Source: Oscillospiraceae bacterium
GTDB lineage: Bacteria; Bacillota; Clostridia; Oscillospirales; Oscillospiraceae
DNA: 64,000 nt
Direction: 5' to 3'
NCBI GenBank assembly: GCA_016293865.1
Contig: JAEDDG010000001.1
Location: 79,367-143,366, forward strand
Below, piece after piece: positions 30,901 to 39,073 of this stretch. The notes below the pieces were generated by a model. It was not told the DNA's origin, did no database searches, and was given only the letters and a program-made list of their open reading frames with translations. Made by a program: the position numbers and the translations under genes. Numbering within the stretch: the stretch's first letter is position 1; every line of letters begins with the position of its first letter.

Positions 30901-33900
30901 CGTCCGGCCGGCGGGTGATCACCAGAGTCTGATCTTCCTGCTGTGCCTGCAGACCCAGCCGGGCAAACGCTGGATGCGCGCGGTAATCCCGCTCCGGCAG
31001 CAGGCACGGATCAAAGCAGAAAAGGATTTCGGCCTTCAGCGGCGCTTCGCCGTTCCAGCACAGCTCCAGCGTCCGCGTCTCCCCGTTTTCGCGGGCGGAA
31101 ACTGCGGTTTCCAGCCGGGATTTCAGTTTTTCTTTCCTGGCGCTGACCCGGACGCCGGCGCCGGAAAACTGCGTTTCATAAATCGTCTGTCTGTCGAAAC
31201 CGGGCCAGGGCGTCGGGAAAAACGCACCCTCCGGGGTCCGCACAGTGACCATCACGCCGCCCAGGCGTCCGTCCGCCTGCGGATCCATCACCGTCATGGC
31301 CACGCCGCCGAGGCTGTCGGCGCTTTTGCCCGTCTCGCTCATCAGCACCGTATACGCCCCGTTGGACAAAAGGCAGAACCCGGGGGCAAAGGCGTCCACC
31401 CCGCCCAGTGTGCGGCTCCAGCCGGCTGTCTGCAGGCGCAGCGGTTTTTCCGGCGTCTCCAGATCCGGCTGGCGCAGCCGCGGCGCGGCAAACGGGATTT
31501 TCTCCTGCAGAAGCTGGGAAAACGCCGCCATCCGGGCGTTATTCATAAAGCGGCGCGTCATCACGCCGCCGCACAGCGCGTTGTCCGCAGCTGTCAGGCT
31601 CATCCCGATATGGTGTGCCATGGACGTGCGCACAAGGACGAAGCCGTCCTGCGGCGCGCGGCCGGGCGTGTAATCCAGCGCCTCATAAAAGCCGTATTTT
31701 CCTTCTGCACCCAGCTGACGCAGCCGGCGCAGATTTGCGGCCGCAGCTCCGGGCGCCGCGGCCAGCGCCAGAAAGCTTGCGTAAGGCGTGACCACCGCGT
31801 CGCTGTCCATGCCGCGCTTGAGAGCCAGTGCCTGCACGCCGTTGGCCTTATAGCGGTAACTCATCGACGGATCGAAGGCGGCAAACGCACCTTCCGACAT
31901 GCCCCATGGGCGGCCGCCTGTTCTCCGGCGCTGCTCGGCAATGCAGAACCGGGCGCTTTCGTACAAAAGCGAATCCGGATACAGCGGCAGGAGCAGCTCC
32001 GGCATCAGATATTCAAACATTGTCCCCGTCCAGGACGCCAGACCGCTGTAACCGCCCCGCCGGATCATCAGCCGGCCGAGCGCGCGCCAGTGCCGCCGGG
32101 GCGCCTGACCGGTTGCCACGGCAATATAGCTCGTCAGCCGCGCCTCGCTGGCCAGAAGGTCATACCAGCCGGCGGCAGGTTTTTCCTTTCCCGGCTCCCG
32201 GCTGATATAAAACAGGCTCCGCCTGCGGTCATACAGGGCAGAAAAGTCCATGGCCTCCCACAGCTTCTGCGCTCTGTCGGCCAGCGCCGGCGCGTCCAGT
32301 TCTTTCAGCCCTTCCGCCAGGGCAATGAGGCAGCCGGCCAGATTTCCGCTGTCCACGGTGGACACGCTTCCCTCGCCCAGCACGCCCAGCGTGCGCGTGT
32401 CATACCAGTTGTACAGATGGCCGCGCCATTTGGGCAGCGCCTCCACCGTGTCCAGCATGCGGCCGGTCAGCGCCGCCGCTTCCTCCCGCCGGACAAATCC
32501 CAGATCCGCCGCTGCCAGAACCGACAGCAGGGCAAGGCCGATGTTTGTCGGCGACGTGCGGTGCGCCCTGCCAAGCGCCGGCTGCTCCTGCACGTTGTCC
32601 GGCGGCAGCCAGTTGTCCTCTGCAGTCAGGTTTTCCGCAAAATAGCGCCAGCAGCCGCCGGCGGCGCTGCGCAGAAACATCTGATCCGCGCCGGAAAGCC
32701 CGCCATTTTCCCGGCGCGGCCGACTCAGCGACCAGGCCAGGACAGGCGCAGCCAGCCACACAAGGCCCACCGCCGCGGTATACGGGCGCGGCGCAAACAT
32801 CACGGTAAACAGGCCGGCCGGCACGCAGGGCCACAGGCGGCGGACATAGGCCGCCAATGTGTTTTTCCCAGCCGCCTCGCTCTGGTCCGCCGTCACCCAG
32901 CGCAGCATGTTCCTGTGGGAAACGAACATGCGGTACAGCGCCGTCACCGCTGCGGAAGCGCAGATCCAGGCCTCGTACGGCAGCAGCGCCAGACGCACGA
33001 GCATGTGCATCAGCGCGCCGGCAAACCCGGGAATCACCGCGCAGTGCAGCCGCTGCCGCCGGCCGAAGCGATGCAGAAGATCCTGCGCCGCCGTGATCAG
33101 CAGCTGGGAGGCAAAGGACAGCAGAGCCACAGCAGCCGCCCACAGGAAAGCCCGTGCGCCTGTCAGCAGGCCGGCCGCCAGCGCGGCAAAGGAAAAGACG
33201 GGCACCATACTGCGGCGCAGATTGTCGAAAATCTTCCAGCGCTCAATATACGGCAGCGGGTTTTCCTCCGTGCCGCCGTCCGGTGCGGGCACGCGGCGCA
33301 GCATCCACCGCAGATTCTGCCAGTCGCCCCGGACCCAGCGGTGCATCCGCTCATAATAGGGCGCGGCGCCGGCAGGACAGCCGTCCGTCAGCTCCGTATC
33401 GCCCATAAATGCACAGCGCAGCAGGGCTCCCTCCAGAAGATCATGGGAGAGCACCGCATTTTCGCGGAAGCGGCCGTCCGCGCAGGCCAGAAATGCGTCG
33501 ATATCCAGAAGGCCCTTGCCGGTGAAGCTCCCGCGGCCGAACACATCCTGATACAGATCGCTGACCGCTGCGCCATATGGATCCACACCGCCGCGGCCGG
33601 CAAAAATCCGGGCAAAATCCGTCTTTCCTGTGCTGCCCAGTTCTGTGGAAATCCGCGGCTGGATGATGCCGCAGCCCTGTGTGACAGTGCGCGTTTTTTC
33701 ACTGACAACCGGAGTATTCAGCGGATGCATGGCCGCGCCGACCATCTCCTTCGCCGTCCACGGACACAGGCGCGTGTCGCTGTCCAGCGTCAGCAGATAG
33801 CGCACGTTTTCAAGTCCACGTCTGTCTCCGGCCGCGGTCATGCCGCCGTTCTTTCCGCGCAGCAGCCGGGCCAGCTGCACCAGCGCGCCGCGCTTGCGCT

Positions 33901-35209
33901 CCCAACCCATCCAGCAGCCGCCGGCCGCATTGTAAGTCCGCGGCCGGGTAAACAGGCAGAACCCGCCGCCGAACCGCCCGTTCAGCGTGTCCACTGCAGT
34001 CCGGGCCGCCTGCAGGATAACATCGTCCTCAGGCGCGGCTTCCCGGTCCGCCTCCGGCAGATCCGCGAGAATGCCGAACAGCAGATTTTCTCCGCTGTCC
34101 GCATTGCAAAGGCGGAATTCCTCCAGCCGCTTTGCATACTTTTCCGCGCTCTCCGGTCCGGTTAAAAGGGCTGAAATCACGCACAGCGTTTTCCCCTGCG
34201 GCGGGATTCCCTCCTTCAGCTCCAGACGCGGCAGGCGCGTGGGATGCGTGAAGCGCATCAGCGCCATATCCAGCACATTTTTTACAATTTCCGAAACCGG
34301 CGGCGCCAGCAGCACGGCGACCGCAATACTCTGCAGCAGTACGCCGCAGAGTATGCTGAAAAAAAGGCTCATCAGCACCAGCGCCGGAATATACCACCAG
34401 CCGCCGGCGCGCTTTTCCTCGTGCGCCTGCCGGCCGGCAAAAATCAGCGTGCCGATGTGGCATCCGTTCTCCCGGGCACGGCTGACAATGTGTTCTGCCG
34501 CCTCATATTCATCCAGTCCGGAGCGCGCAGCCAGCCTGGCCAACGCCTGACGGTATGCGCCGCGGCTGTCGTCATCCATCCGGGCATAAATCCCCGCCGG
34601 ATCCCGGCGCAGGATCTGTTCCACCTGATCCAGCCGCTGCAGAAGCGCGGACGCATCAAAGCCGCAGAAAAAGCGCATGGACGCGAACACGTTTTCATAG
34701 ACGGCCGTTTTTTCCTCCTCGCTGCGCAGCTGGCCGGCGCTGTCCAGATAAGCCGTCAGCGCCGCCTGCAGACATGGGATCAGCACGGCGATTTCGCGCT
34801 GCGTCAGCGCACGCGCTTTCTGATACCCCGTGACAAACAATTCCAGCCTCCGCTCGTCCACCGCGCCAAGGCCGGCTTTGACCAGTGCCCGGGCCAGACT
34901 GTAAACAGCCGCCTCGCCGGACTCCAGCGCAGGTACGCGGCCGGACCGGCGCAGACTGTCCGCCGCGCACAGCCCCGCACGCTGGGCCACATACCAGTTG
35001 TCCAGCAGCCACTGCGCGCTGGGCGCGGCGTCCCCGGCGGCCGACAGGGCCTCCGTCCGCGTTTTCAGACTGCGCAGCGCGCGGCGGATTTCGCCGGCTG
35101 TCCGGCCCATTCCCGTCCGTCCGTCCGGCATCTCTGACAGCGCCACGTTGCATGCAAATCTTTCCAGCTGATCGGTTTTGATATATACGCCGGGATCGAT
35201 AACCTCCAT
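27944..35209 (-). CDS. Cyclic beta-1,2-glucan synthase-like protein (GT84-glucoamylase-GH94)
   Basis: A 2421-residue membrane enzyme. Order: helical N-terminus; membrane segments near 272-305; a GT84 glycosyltransferase domain at about 335-650 with LDSDTR, SHDLLEG and RWVRGDWQ; a second membrane block about 670-860; a glucoamylase-like domain (NIGLALLSVLAAADLG, GYSGLASWTGTMFEYLMP); and C-terminal GH94 phosphorylase domains with GGDWNDGMN near 2140. This is the NdvB/ChvB layout, which makes cyclic beta-1,2-glucans from UDP-glucose. The start is the ATG at 35209 with GGAGGT 4 bases upstream; an ATG at 35353 is in frame, but the intervening residues look non-coding. It is a single gene with no glucan exporter beside it. 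It could act on linear beta-1,2-glucans instead. Confidence 0.92.
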   Translation of the reverse strand: MEVIDPGVYIKTDQLERFACNVALSEMPDGRTGMGRTAGEIRRALRSLKTRTEALSAAGDAAPSAQWLLDNWYVAQRAGLCAADSLRRSGRVPALESGEAAVYSLARALVKAGLGAVDERRLELFVTGYQKARALTQREIAVLIPCLQAALTAYLDSAGQLRSEEEKTAVYENVFASMRFFCGFDASALLQRLDQVEQILRRDPAGIYARMDDDSRGAYRQALARLAARSGLDEYEAAEHIVSRARENGCHIGTLIFAGRQAHEEKRAGGWWYIPALVLMSLFFSILCGVLLQSIAVAVLLAPPVSEIVKNVLDMALMRFTHPTRLPRLELKEGIPPQGKTLCVISALLTGPESAEKYAKRLEEFRLCNADSGENLLFGILADLPEADREAAPEDDVILQAARTAVDTLNGRFGGGFCLFTRPRTYNAAGGCWMGWERKRGALVQLARLLRGKNGGMTAAGDRRGLENVRYLLTLDSDTRLCPWTAKEMVGAAMHPLNTPVVSEKTRTVTQGCGIIQPRISTELGSTGKTDFARIFAGRGGVDPYGAAVSDLYQDVFGRGSFTGKGLLDIDAFLACADGRFRENAVLSHDLLEGALLRCAFMGDTELTDGCPAGAAPYYERMHRWVRGDWQNLRWMLRRVPAPDGGTEENPLPYIERWKIFDNLRRSMVPVFSFAALAAGLLTGARAFLWAAAVALLSFASQLLITAAQDLLHRFGRRQRLHCAVIPGFAGALMHMLVRLALLPYEAWICASAAVTALYRMFVSHRNMLRWVTADQSEAAGKNTLAAYVRRLWPCVPAGLFTVMFAPRPYTAAVGLVWLAAPVLAWSLSRPRRENGGLSGADQMFLRSAAGGCWRYFAENLTAEDNWLPPDNVQEQPALGRAHRTSPTNIGLALLSVLAAADLGFVRREEAAALTGRMLDTVEALPKWRGHLYNWYDTRTLGVLGEGSVSTVDSGNLAGCLIALAEGLKELDAPALADRAQKLWEAMDFSALYDRRRSLFYISREPGKEKPAAGWYDLLASEARLTSYIAVATGQAPRRHWRALGRLMIRRGGYSGLASWTGTMFEYLMPELLLPLYPDSLLYESARFCIAEQRRRTGGRPWGMSEGAFAAFDPSMSYRYKANGVQALALKRGMDSDAVVTPYASFLALAAAPGAAAANLRRLRQLGAEGKYGFYEALDYTPGRAPQDGFVLVRTSMAHHIGMSLTAADNALCGGVMTRRFMNNARMAAFSQLLQEKIPFAAPRLRQPDLETPEKPLRLQTAGWSRTLGGVDAFAPGFCLLSNGAYTVLMSETGKSADSLGGVAMTVMDPQADGRLGGVMVTVRTPEGAFFPTPWPGFDRQTIYETQFSGAGVRVSARKEKLKSRLETAVSARENGETRTLELCWNGEAPLKAEILFCFDPCLLPERDYRAHPAFARLGLQAQQEDQTLVITRRPDGRREGLSLCLACSRPASFGTSRMDVFGRSGTEKEEPLRFFSASPEFFAAARVAVTLEPGRPVRTVFALAPAPGAHQAREAAGRLLREGAGQGCSRVDAAAAALNMPAESVTRAMGRLTSLLLPVGSNRPGGGRDVLWKLGISGDFPVLTAYVPDESRADDAADLIAEHAFLRENGFAYDLLLLMPDGGDYRQKLRRRLTELLSAMGLSGLEGARGGIHFADLTDPGAAAAAEESAGCLVLPETEKELRRPGRMPAAERGCRADGEAPAYSWKTDGRFVFQVRGRLPEAAWSHVLTNGRFGFLATDAGTGHMWYRNARENRINRWLNDQLTQRGTERLELLKAEGGRVSLFAAEDGHPCRVTWGFGFACWEKTADGRKIRTTAFVPRDTDARFLLVETENCRAGDRIGYYTDLVLGADDRDESAVFTAAEDGVLTARSPRFSGDFYLAASERALRMTGSRDDAQTDMRGVFGRTMRPCAAAEYPAARTLVLAAGSGAVPLTGLNADVCRRLLKETADFWTRTVCPVRIRTQYPALDHYINGWALYQTIACRMLGRTGLYQAGGAYGFRDQLQDACAALWTWPALCRETVLRACAHQYAEGDVQHWWHESLTGGGDQGVRTRYTDDLLWLPYVLCRYVRATGDRAILREQAPYLTSEPLAQTETERYEKPSFSGTSGTVLEHAERAAQLVLRRGVGAHGLCLMGGGDWNDGMNAVGRHGRGESVWLTWFAALTLDALAELCPRTGADYSRAAAGLRAAAENAWDGQWYLRGWYDSGMPLGAAENDECRIDSVAQSFAAFAGGDPEKVKTALQSAWRRLYDEKSGVVRLFEPPFDTGAQRPGYIRGYCPGFRENGGQYTHAAVWLGLAMLQSGMEEEGRSLLLALLPESRGQDVYKAEPYVLPADVSASPEHMGRAGWTWYTGSAGWYYTAAMEGLLGLELRSGRIVRAPSGTRLPGGAEVSFSAPAAGENQQRSSTAPGRETGVCSQ

Positions 35210-35383
35210 GATGACCTCCACAACCGCCGCGCCCCGCACCGCCGGCTCTGTCCGGCAAACGCGCCGGACGCCGTCTGCACGCAGTTTCGCGCGCGGACAC
35301 GCCGCAAAACGCAGGGCGCACAGCAACGACCATATACCATTCCATTTTCCCACACGGAAAACAAAATATTCCCTTCAAATCAC

Positions 35384-35412
35384 TTGACAGCCGCCGCTCA
35401 GTCGTGTACAAT
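35384..35412 (+). promoter_or_regulatory. Promoter of ylxM-ffh
   Basis: Consensus -35 TTGACA (35384-35389), 17 bases, TACAAT (35407-35412); one of the best promoters in the window. Confidence 0.85.
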
Positions 35413-35416
35413 GCAC

Positions 35417-35440
35417 CTGTAAAGTATTTTTACTTTACAG
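35417..35440 (+). promoter_or_regulatory. ylxM leader stem-loop
   Basis: Perfect 10-bp arms CTGTAAAGTA and TACTTTACAG with a TTTT loop, starting at the predicted transcription start and ending directly against the AGGAGG Shine-Dalgarno. Confidence 0.75.
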
Positions 35441-35453
35441 AGGAGGCGCCGCG

Positions 35454-35804
35454 GTGGAGGACAAAACTCTGAATATGACGCTTTTGTTCGATTTTTTCGG
35501 CGACCTTCTCACAGAAAAGCAGCGCGAATATTTTGATCTCTATTACAACGAAGATCTCTCCCTGTCCGAAATTGCGGAGAACGCCGGCATTTCCCGCCAG
35601 GGCGTGCGGGATTTGATCGTCCGGGCGGAGAATTTTCTTCTGGAAACCGAGCGCAAGACCGGCATTGTTGCCCGCTTTGAACAGATGCAGCGGGAAATTG
35701 CCCGGGCAGAGCGCTGCGCTGAAAAGCTTCGCGACGCGGAAAGCGGCGCGCTCCGCCAGTGTGCCGACGAACTGATCGACGCGCTGCAGTCCCTGAAAGG
35801 TTAG
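35454..35804 (+). CDS. ylxM: YlxM-family helix-turn-helix protein
   Basis: A 116-residue protein of the UPF0122/YlxM family, usually encoded just before ffh. The helix-turn-helix lies at about residues 15-60 (LTEKQREYFDLYYNEDLSLSEI and SRQGVRDLIVRAE in pieces) with a helical C-terminus. It is thought to act with the signal recognition particle; YlxM stimulates SRP GTPases in some species. It starts at GTG 35454, 7 bases after AGGAGG. ffh follows 11 bases after the stop. Confidence 0.93.
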   Translation: MEDKTLNMTLLFDFFGDLLTEKQREYFDLYYNEDLSLSEIAENAGISRQGVRDLIVRAENFLLETERKTGIVARFEQMQREIARAERCAEKLRDAESGALRQCADELIDALQSLKG

Positions 35805-35815
35805 GTACGGTGCCC

Positions 35816-37177
35816 ATGGCATTTGAAAGCTTATCTGAAAAACTTGGCGCGGCTTTCAAAAAGCTGCGCGGGAAGGGCCGTTTGAGCCAGGCGGACATCA
35901 AGGACGCCATGCGCGAGGTGCGTCTTGCCCTGCTGGAAGCCGACGTCAGCTACAAGGTCGTGCGCGACTTTGTCAAAACCGTCAGCGAACGGGCTGTGGG
36001 TACGGATGTGCTGGAGAGCCTGACGCCTGCGCAGATGGTCATCAAAATTGTCAATGAGGAAATGACGGCGCTGATGGGCGGTTCAAACGCCAAGCTGAAT
36101 ATTTCCTCCAAATCCCCCTCTGTGGTGATGCTGGTGGGCCTGCAGGGCGCCGGCAAAACCACAAACGGCGCAAAGCTGGCCGCGCACATGCGCAAACAGT
36201 ACGGCAAGCGCCCTCTGCTCGTCGCCTGCGACATTTACCGTCCTGCGGCCATCAAGCAGCTGCAGACTGTCGGCGCGCAGCTGGAGCTACCCGTCTTTGA
36301 GATGGGAACCGAAAACCCGGTGAACATTGCCAAAGCTGCGGTGGAACACGCCAAACGCCACGGCAACGATCTTGTCTTTCTTGACACCGCTGGCCGGCTT
36401 CACATTGACGAAGCGCTGATGGACGAGCTGAAAAACATCAAGGCCGCGGTGGAACCGGCAGAAATTCTGCTGGTGGTGGACGCCATGACCGGCCAGGACG
36501 CCGTGAACGCGGCGTCGGCTTTCGACGAAGCGCTGGGAATCACCGGCGTCATGCTCACCAAAATGGACGGCGACGCCCGCGGCGGCGCGGCACTCTCCAT
36601 CCGGGCCGTCACCGGAAAGCCCATCAAATTCGTGGGCACCGGCGAAAAGCTGGATCAGATTGAGGCGTTTCATCCGGACCGGATGGCCTCCCGTATCCTG
36701 GGCATGGGCGACATGCTCACGCTGATTGAAAAGGCGCAGCAGAGCTTTGATGAAAAAAAAGCCGCCGAGATGGCGGAAAAGCTCAGGAAAAACCGTTTTA
36801 CCCTGACGGATTATTACGAACAGCTGACACAGCTGAAGGGCATGGGCAGCCTGTCCGACATTGCCGGCATGCTCCCCGGCGTGGATGCCAAGGCGCTGAA
36901 GGGCGTATCTGTGGATGAAAAGGCCATGAGCCGGACGGAGGCCATCATTCTCTCCATGACCGTGAAGGAGCGGGAGAACCCCTCCATCATCAACAGCAGC
37001 CGCAAAAAGCGCATCGCCGCCGGCAGCGGCACCCAGGTGGTGGATGTCAACCGGCTTCTCAAGCAGTTTGAGATGATGCAGCAGATGACCCGTCAGATGT
37101 CCAAAGGCAAAATGCCGTCCATCGGCGGTATGTCCATGGGCCGCAGGGGCGGCAAAAAAGGCTTTTTCGGTTTTTAA
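35816..37177 (+). CDS. ffh: Signal recognition particle protein Ffh
   Basis: A 453-residue SRP GTPase that binds signal peptides of nascent membrane proteins and the SRP RNA. Helical N domain (1-85), G domain with P-loop GLQGAGKTT at 108-116, DTAGRLHID and TKMDGDARGG, and a methionine-rich M domain from about 300 with MMQQMTRQMSKGKMPSIGG near the C-terminus. The ATG at 35816 gives the standard N-terminus MAFESLSEKL. Confidence 0.97.
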   Translation: MAFESLSEKLGAAFKKLRGKGRLSQADIKDAMREVRLALLEADVSYKVVRDFVKTVSERAVGTDVLESLTPAQMVIKIVNEEMTALMGGSNAKLNISSKSPSVVMLVGLQGAGKTTNGAKLAAHMRKQYGKRPLLVACDIYRPAAIKQLQTVGAQLELPVFEMGTENPVNIAKAAVEHAKRHGNDLVFLDTAGRLHIDEALMDELKNIKAAVEPAEILLVVDAMTGQDAVNAASAFDEALGITGVMLTKMDGDARGGAALSIRAVTGKPIKFVGTGEKLDQIEAFHPDRMASRILGMGDMLTLIEKAQQSFDEKKAAEMAEKLRKNRFTLTDYYEQLTQLKGMGSLSDIAGMLPGVDAKALKGVSVDEKAMSRTEAIILSMTVKERENPSIINSSRKKRIAAGSGTQVVDVNRLLKQFEMMQQMTRQMSKGKMPSIGGMSMGRRGGKKGFFGF

Positions 37178-37239
37178 ACAGGATAAATTCTGAATTTCAG
37201 TTTTTATACAACAAATACAACGATCTGGAGGTGACATCA

Positions 37240-37479
37240 ATGGTCAAGATCAGACTTCGCAGAATGGGCGCCAAGAAAAATCCTTTCTACAGAATCGTCG
37301 TCGCTGATTCCCGTGCACCCCGTGACGGCCGCTTCGTTGAAGAGATCGGCACTTATGACCCCCTGGCAGAGCCTGCGGCAGTGAAGGTCGATGCAGAGCG
37401 CGCCCAGTATTGGGTGAAAAACGGCGCTCAGCCCACCGACACCGTAAAGTCGCTGCTGAAAAAAGCCGGCGTACTCTAA
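37240..37479 (+). CDS. rpsP: Ribosomal protein S16
   Basis: A 79-residue small-subunit ribosomal protein. MVKIRLRRMGAKKNPFYRIV at the N-terminus is the S16 signature, followed by GTYDPLAEP and YWVKNGAQPTDTV. The ATG at 37240 follows the full Shine-Dalgarno GGAGGTGA by 5 bases; an in-frame ATG at 37231 overlaps that site and is rejected. It lies in the ffh-rpsP-khpA unit. Confidence 0.97.
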   Translation: MVKIRLRRMGAKKNPFYRIVVADSRAPRDGRFVEEIGTYDPLAEPAAVKVDAERAQYWVKNGAQPTDTVKSLLKKAGVL

Positions 37480-37495
37480 GGAGGTCAACTCATTC

Positions 37496-37726
37496 ATGAA
37501 GGAACTTCTGCTTTATATCGCGCAGAATCTCGTGGACGATCCGGATCAGGTCTCCGTTGCCGAGCGTGAAGGAGACGGCGAGACCGTGTACGAGCTTCGC
37601 GTTGCGCCGGGCGACATGGGCAAAGTCATCGGCCGCCACGGCAAAATTGCGAAGGAAATCCGTGTTTTAATGCGCGCAGTTGCCCAGAAGCAGGGCAAAA
37701 AAGTCAGCGTTGATATTCTCGACTGA
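37496..37726 (+). CDS. khpA: KH-domain RNA-binding protein KhpA
   Basis: A 76-residue single KH-domain protein (YlqC type) with the GxxG loop in IGRHGKIAKEI. KhpA works with KhpB/Jag as an RNA chaperone linked to cell-length control in Gram-positive bacteria. It follows rpsP by 16 bases and is followed by a terminator-like hairpin before rimM. Confidence 0.94.
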   Translation: MKELLLYIAQNLVDDPDQVSVAEREGDGETVYELRVAPGDMGKVIGRHGKIAKEIRVLMRAVAQKQGKKVSVDILD

Positions 37727-37736
37727 GCAATTTGAG

Positions 37737-37778
37737 GGTGTCCGGCAGCGCGTTATGCGTCCTGTCGGACACCTTTTT
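37737..37778 (+). terminator. Terminator after khpA, inside the gene block
   Basis: 12-bp arms (ggtgtccggcag / ctgtcggacacc, one G-U pair) and TTTTT. It separates ffh-rpsP-khpA from rimM-trmD. Confidence 0.82.
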
Positions 37779-37817
37779 GCCCTGTAAGGATCACTCATAT
37801 TACTGTGAGGTCATGCT

Positions 37818-38306
37818 ATGAAAAAACAGTTCCTTGAAGCCGGAGAAATCGTCAACACACACGGCGTTGGCGGCGAGGTGCGCATTCAGCCCTGGACCAA
37901 CACGCCGGAATTTCTCCTGGATTTCCGCACACTGTATATCGACGGCCGGCCTGTGCGCGTACTGCGCGCCCGGGTACACAAATCCTGCGTCATCGCCCGC
38001 TTTGACGGCGTGGACAGCTTTGACGGGGCCAACGCCCTGCGCGGCAAGCTGGTCTGCATCAACCGGGCGGACGCGCACCTGCCTGAGGGCCAGTATTTCT
38101 TCCAGGATCTGATCGGTCTGAAGGTGCTGGACTGGGAAACCGGCCGGGAAATCGGCACTCTGGAGGATATTCTTGAGCGGCCGGCGGGGAATATTTACGT
38201 CATCCGCGGGCAGCGGGAGATTCTCGTTCCTGCGGTGCCCGAATTCATCCGGGAAACAGATGTGGAAAACGGACTGATCCGCGTCAGATTGATTGAGGGC
38301 ATGTAA
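37818..38306 (+). CDS. rimM: Ribosome maturation factor RimM
   Basis: A 162-residue protein that binds S19 and helps 16S rRNA 3' domain assembly. The N-terminal RimM barrel opens EAGEIVNTHGVGGEVRI, and the C-terminal PRC barrel contains YFFQDLIGLKVLDWE and ILVPAVPEFI. It is followed 2 bases later by trmD, its usual partner. GAGG lies about 8 bases upstream of the ATG. Confidence 0.96.
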   Translation: MKKQFLEAGEIVNTHGVGGEVRIQPWTNTPEFLLDFRTLYIDGRPVRVLRARVHKSCVIARFDGVDSFDGANALRGKLVCINRADAHLPEGQYFFQDLIGLKVLDWETGREIGTLEDILERPAGNIYVIRGQREILVPAVPEFIRETDVENGLIRVRLIEGM

Positions 38307-38308
38307 TC

Positions 38309-39073
38309 ATGTATAAAATAGATATTATGACCCTGTTCCCCGATGTGGTGGGCGACATGCTCTGCGAGAGCATTATGGGCCGCGGCCAGGAACGCGGATA
38401 CATCCGCATTGACTGCCACCAGATCCGGGACTACACCACAAACAAACAGAACCAGGTGGACGATTATCCCTACGGCGGCGGGCGCGGCTGCGTGATGCAG
38501 GCGCAGCCGCTGCATGCATGCTGGAAGCACATCTGTGACGAGGCAGGCTACCGCGTGCATACAATTTATATGTCCCCCTGCGGCAAGCTCTTTACCCAGG
38601 CCGACGCACGGCGGCTGAAGGCGGATTACGACCGTCTGATTCTGGTGTGCGGCCATTACGAGGGCGTGGACGAACGGTTTATCGAGGCGTGCGTGGACGA
38701 GGAAATCTCCATCGGCGATTTCGTGCTGACCGGCGGAGAAATCCCCGCCATGGCCGTGGCGGACGCCGTCTGCCGCCTGGTTCCCGGCGTTCTGCCGGCC
38801 GAGGAATGCTATACAGAGGAAAGCCACTGGGATGGTCTTCTGGAATATCCCCAGTATTCCAGGCCGGAAAACTGGGAAGGCCGCCACGTGCCGGAGATCC
38901 TGCTTTCCGGAGATCATGCCAGAGTCGCCCGCTGGCGGCGCAAGCAGTCCATTCTCCGGACCCGTCTGCGCCGGCCGGATATGTATGAAAAGCTGGAATT
39001 CACCACCAAGCAGGACAAAAAGCTGCTTGCAGAGATTGATGAGGAATTATTGAATGAAAAAAGAACGGATTGA
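38309..39073 (+). CDS. trmD: tRNA (guanine-37-N1)-methyltransferase
   Basis: A 254-residue SPOUT methyltransferase that makes m1G37 in tRNA and prevents frameshifting. It begins MYKIDIMTLFPDVV and has the knot motifs YMSPCGKLFTQADA, LVCGHYEGVDERFIE and EISIGDFVLTGGE, then the C-terminal tRNA-binding domain with YTEESHWDGLLEYPQYSRP. The gene for the M29 aminopeptidase begins 20 bases before its end. Confidence 0.97.
   Translation: MYKIDIMTLFPDVVGDMLCESIMGRGQERGYIRIDCHQIRDYTTNKQNQVDDYPYGGGRGCVMQAQPLHACWKHICDEAGYRVHTIYMSPCGKLFTQADARRLKADYDRLILVCGHYEGVDERFIEACVDEEISIGDFVLTGGEIPAMAVADAVCRLVPGVLPAEECYTEESHWDGLLEYPQYSRPENWEGRHVPEILLSGDHARVARWRRKQSILRTRLRRPDMYEKLEFTTKQDKKLLAEIDEELLNEKRTD

Noticed and set aside
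28175..34165. Two very long open frames (28175-30865 and 30974-34165) on the + strand opposite the glucan synthase gene
   Set aside because: They are antisense to a well-supported protein, have no ribosome binding site or recognisable domain, and have the Arg/Pro/Gln-rich composition of GC-rich shadow frames.
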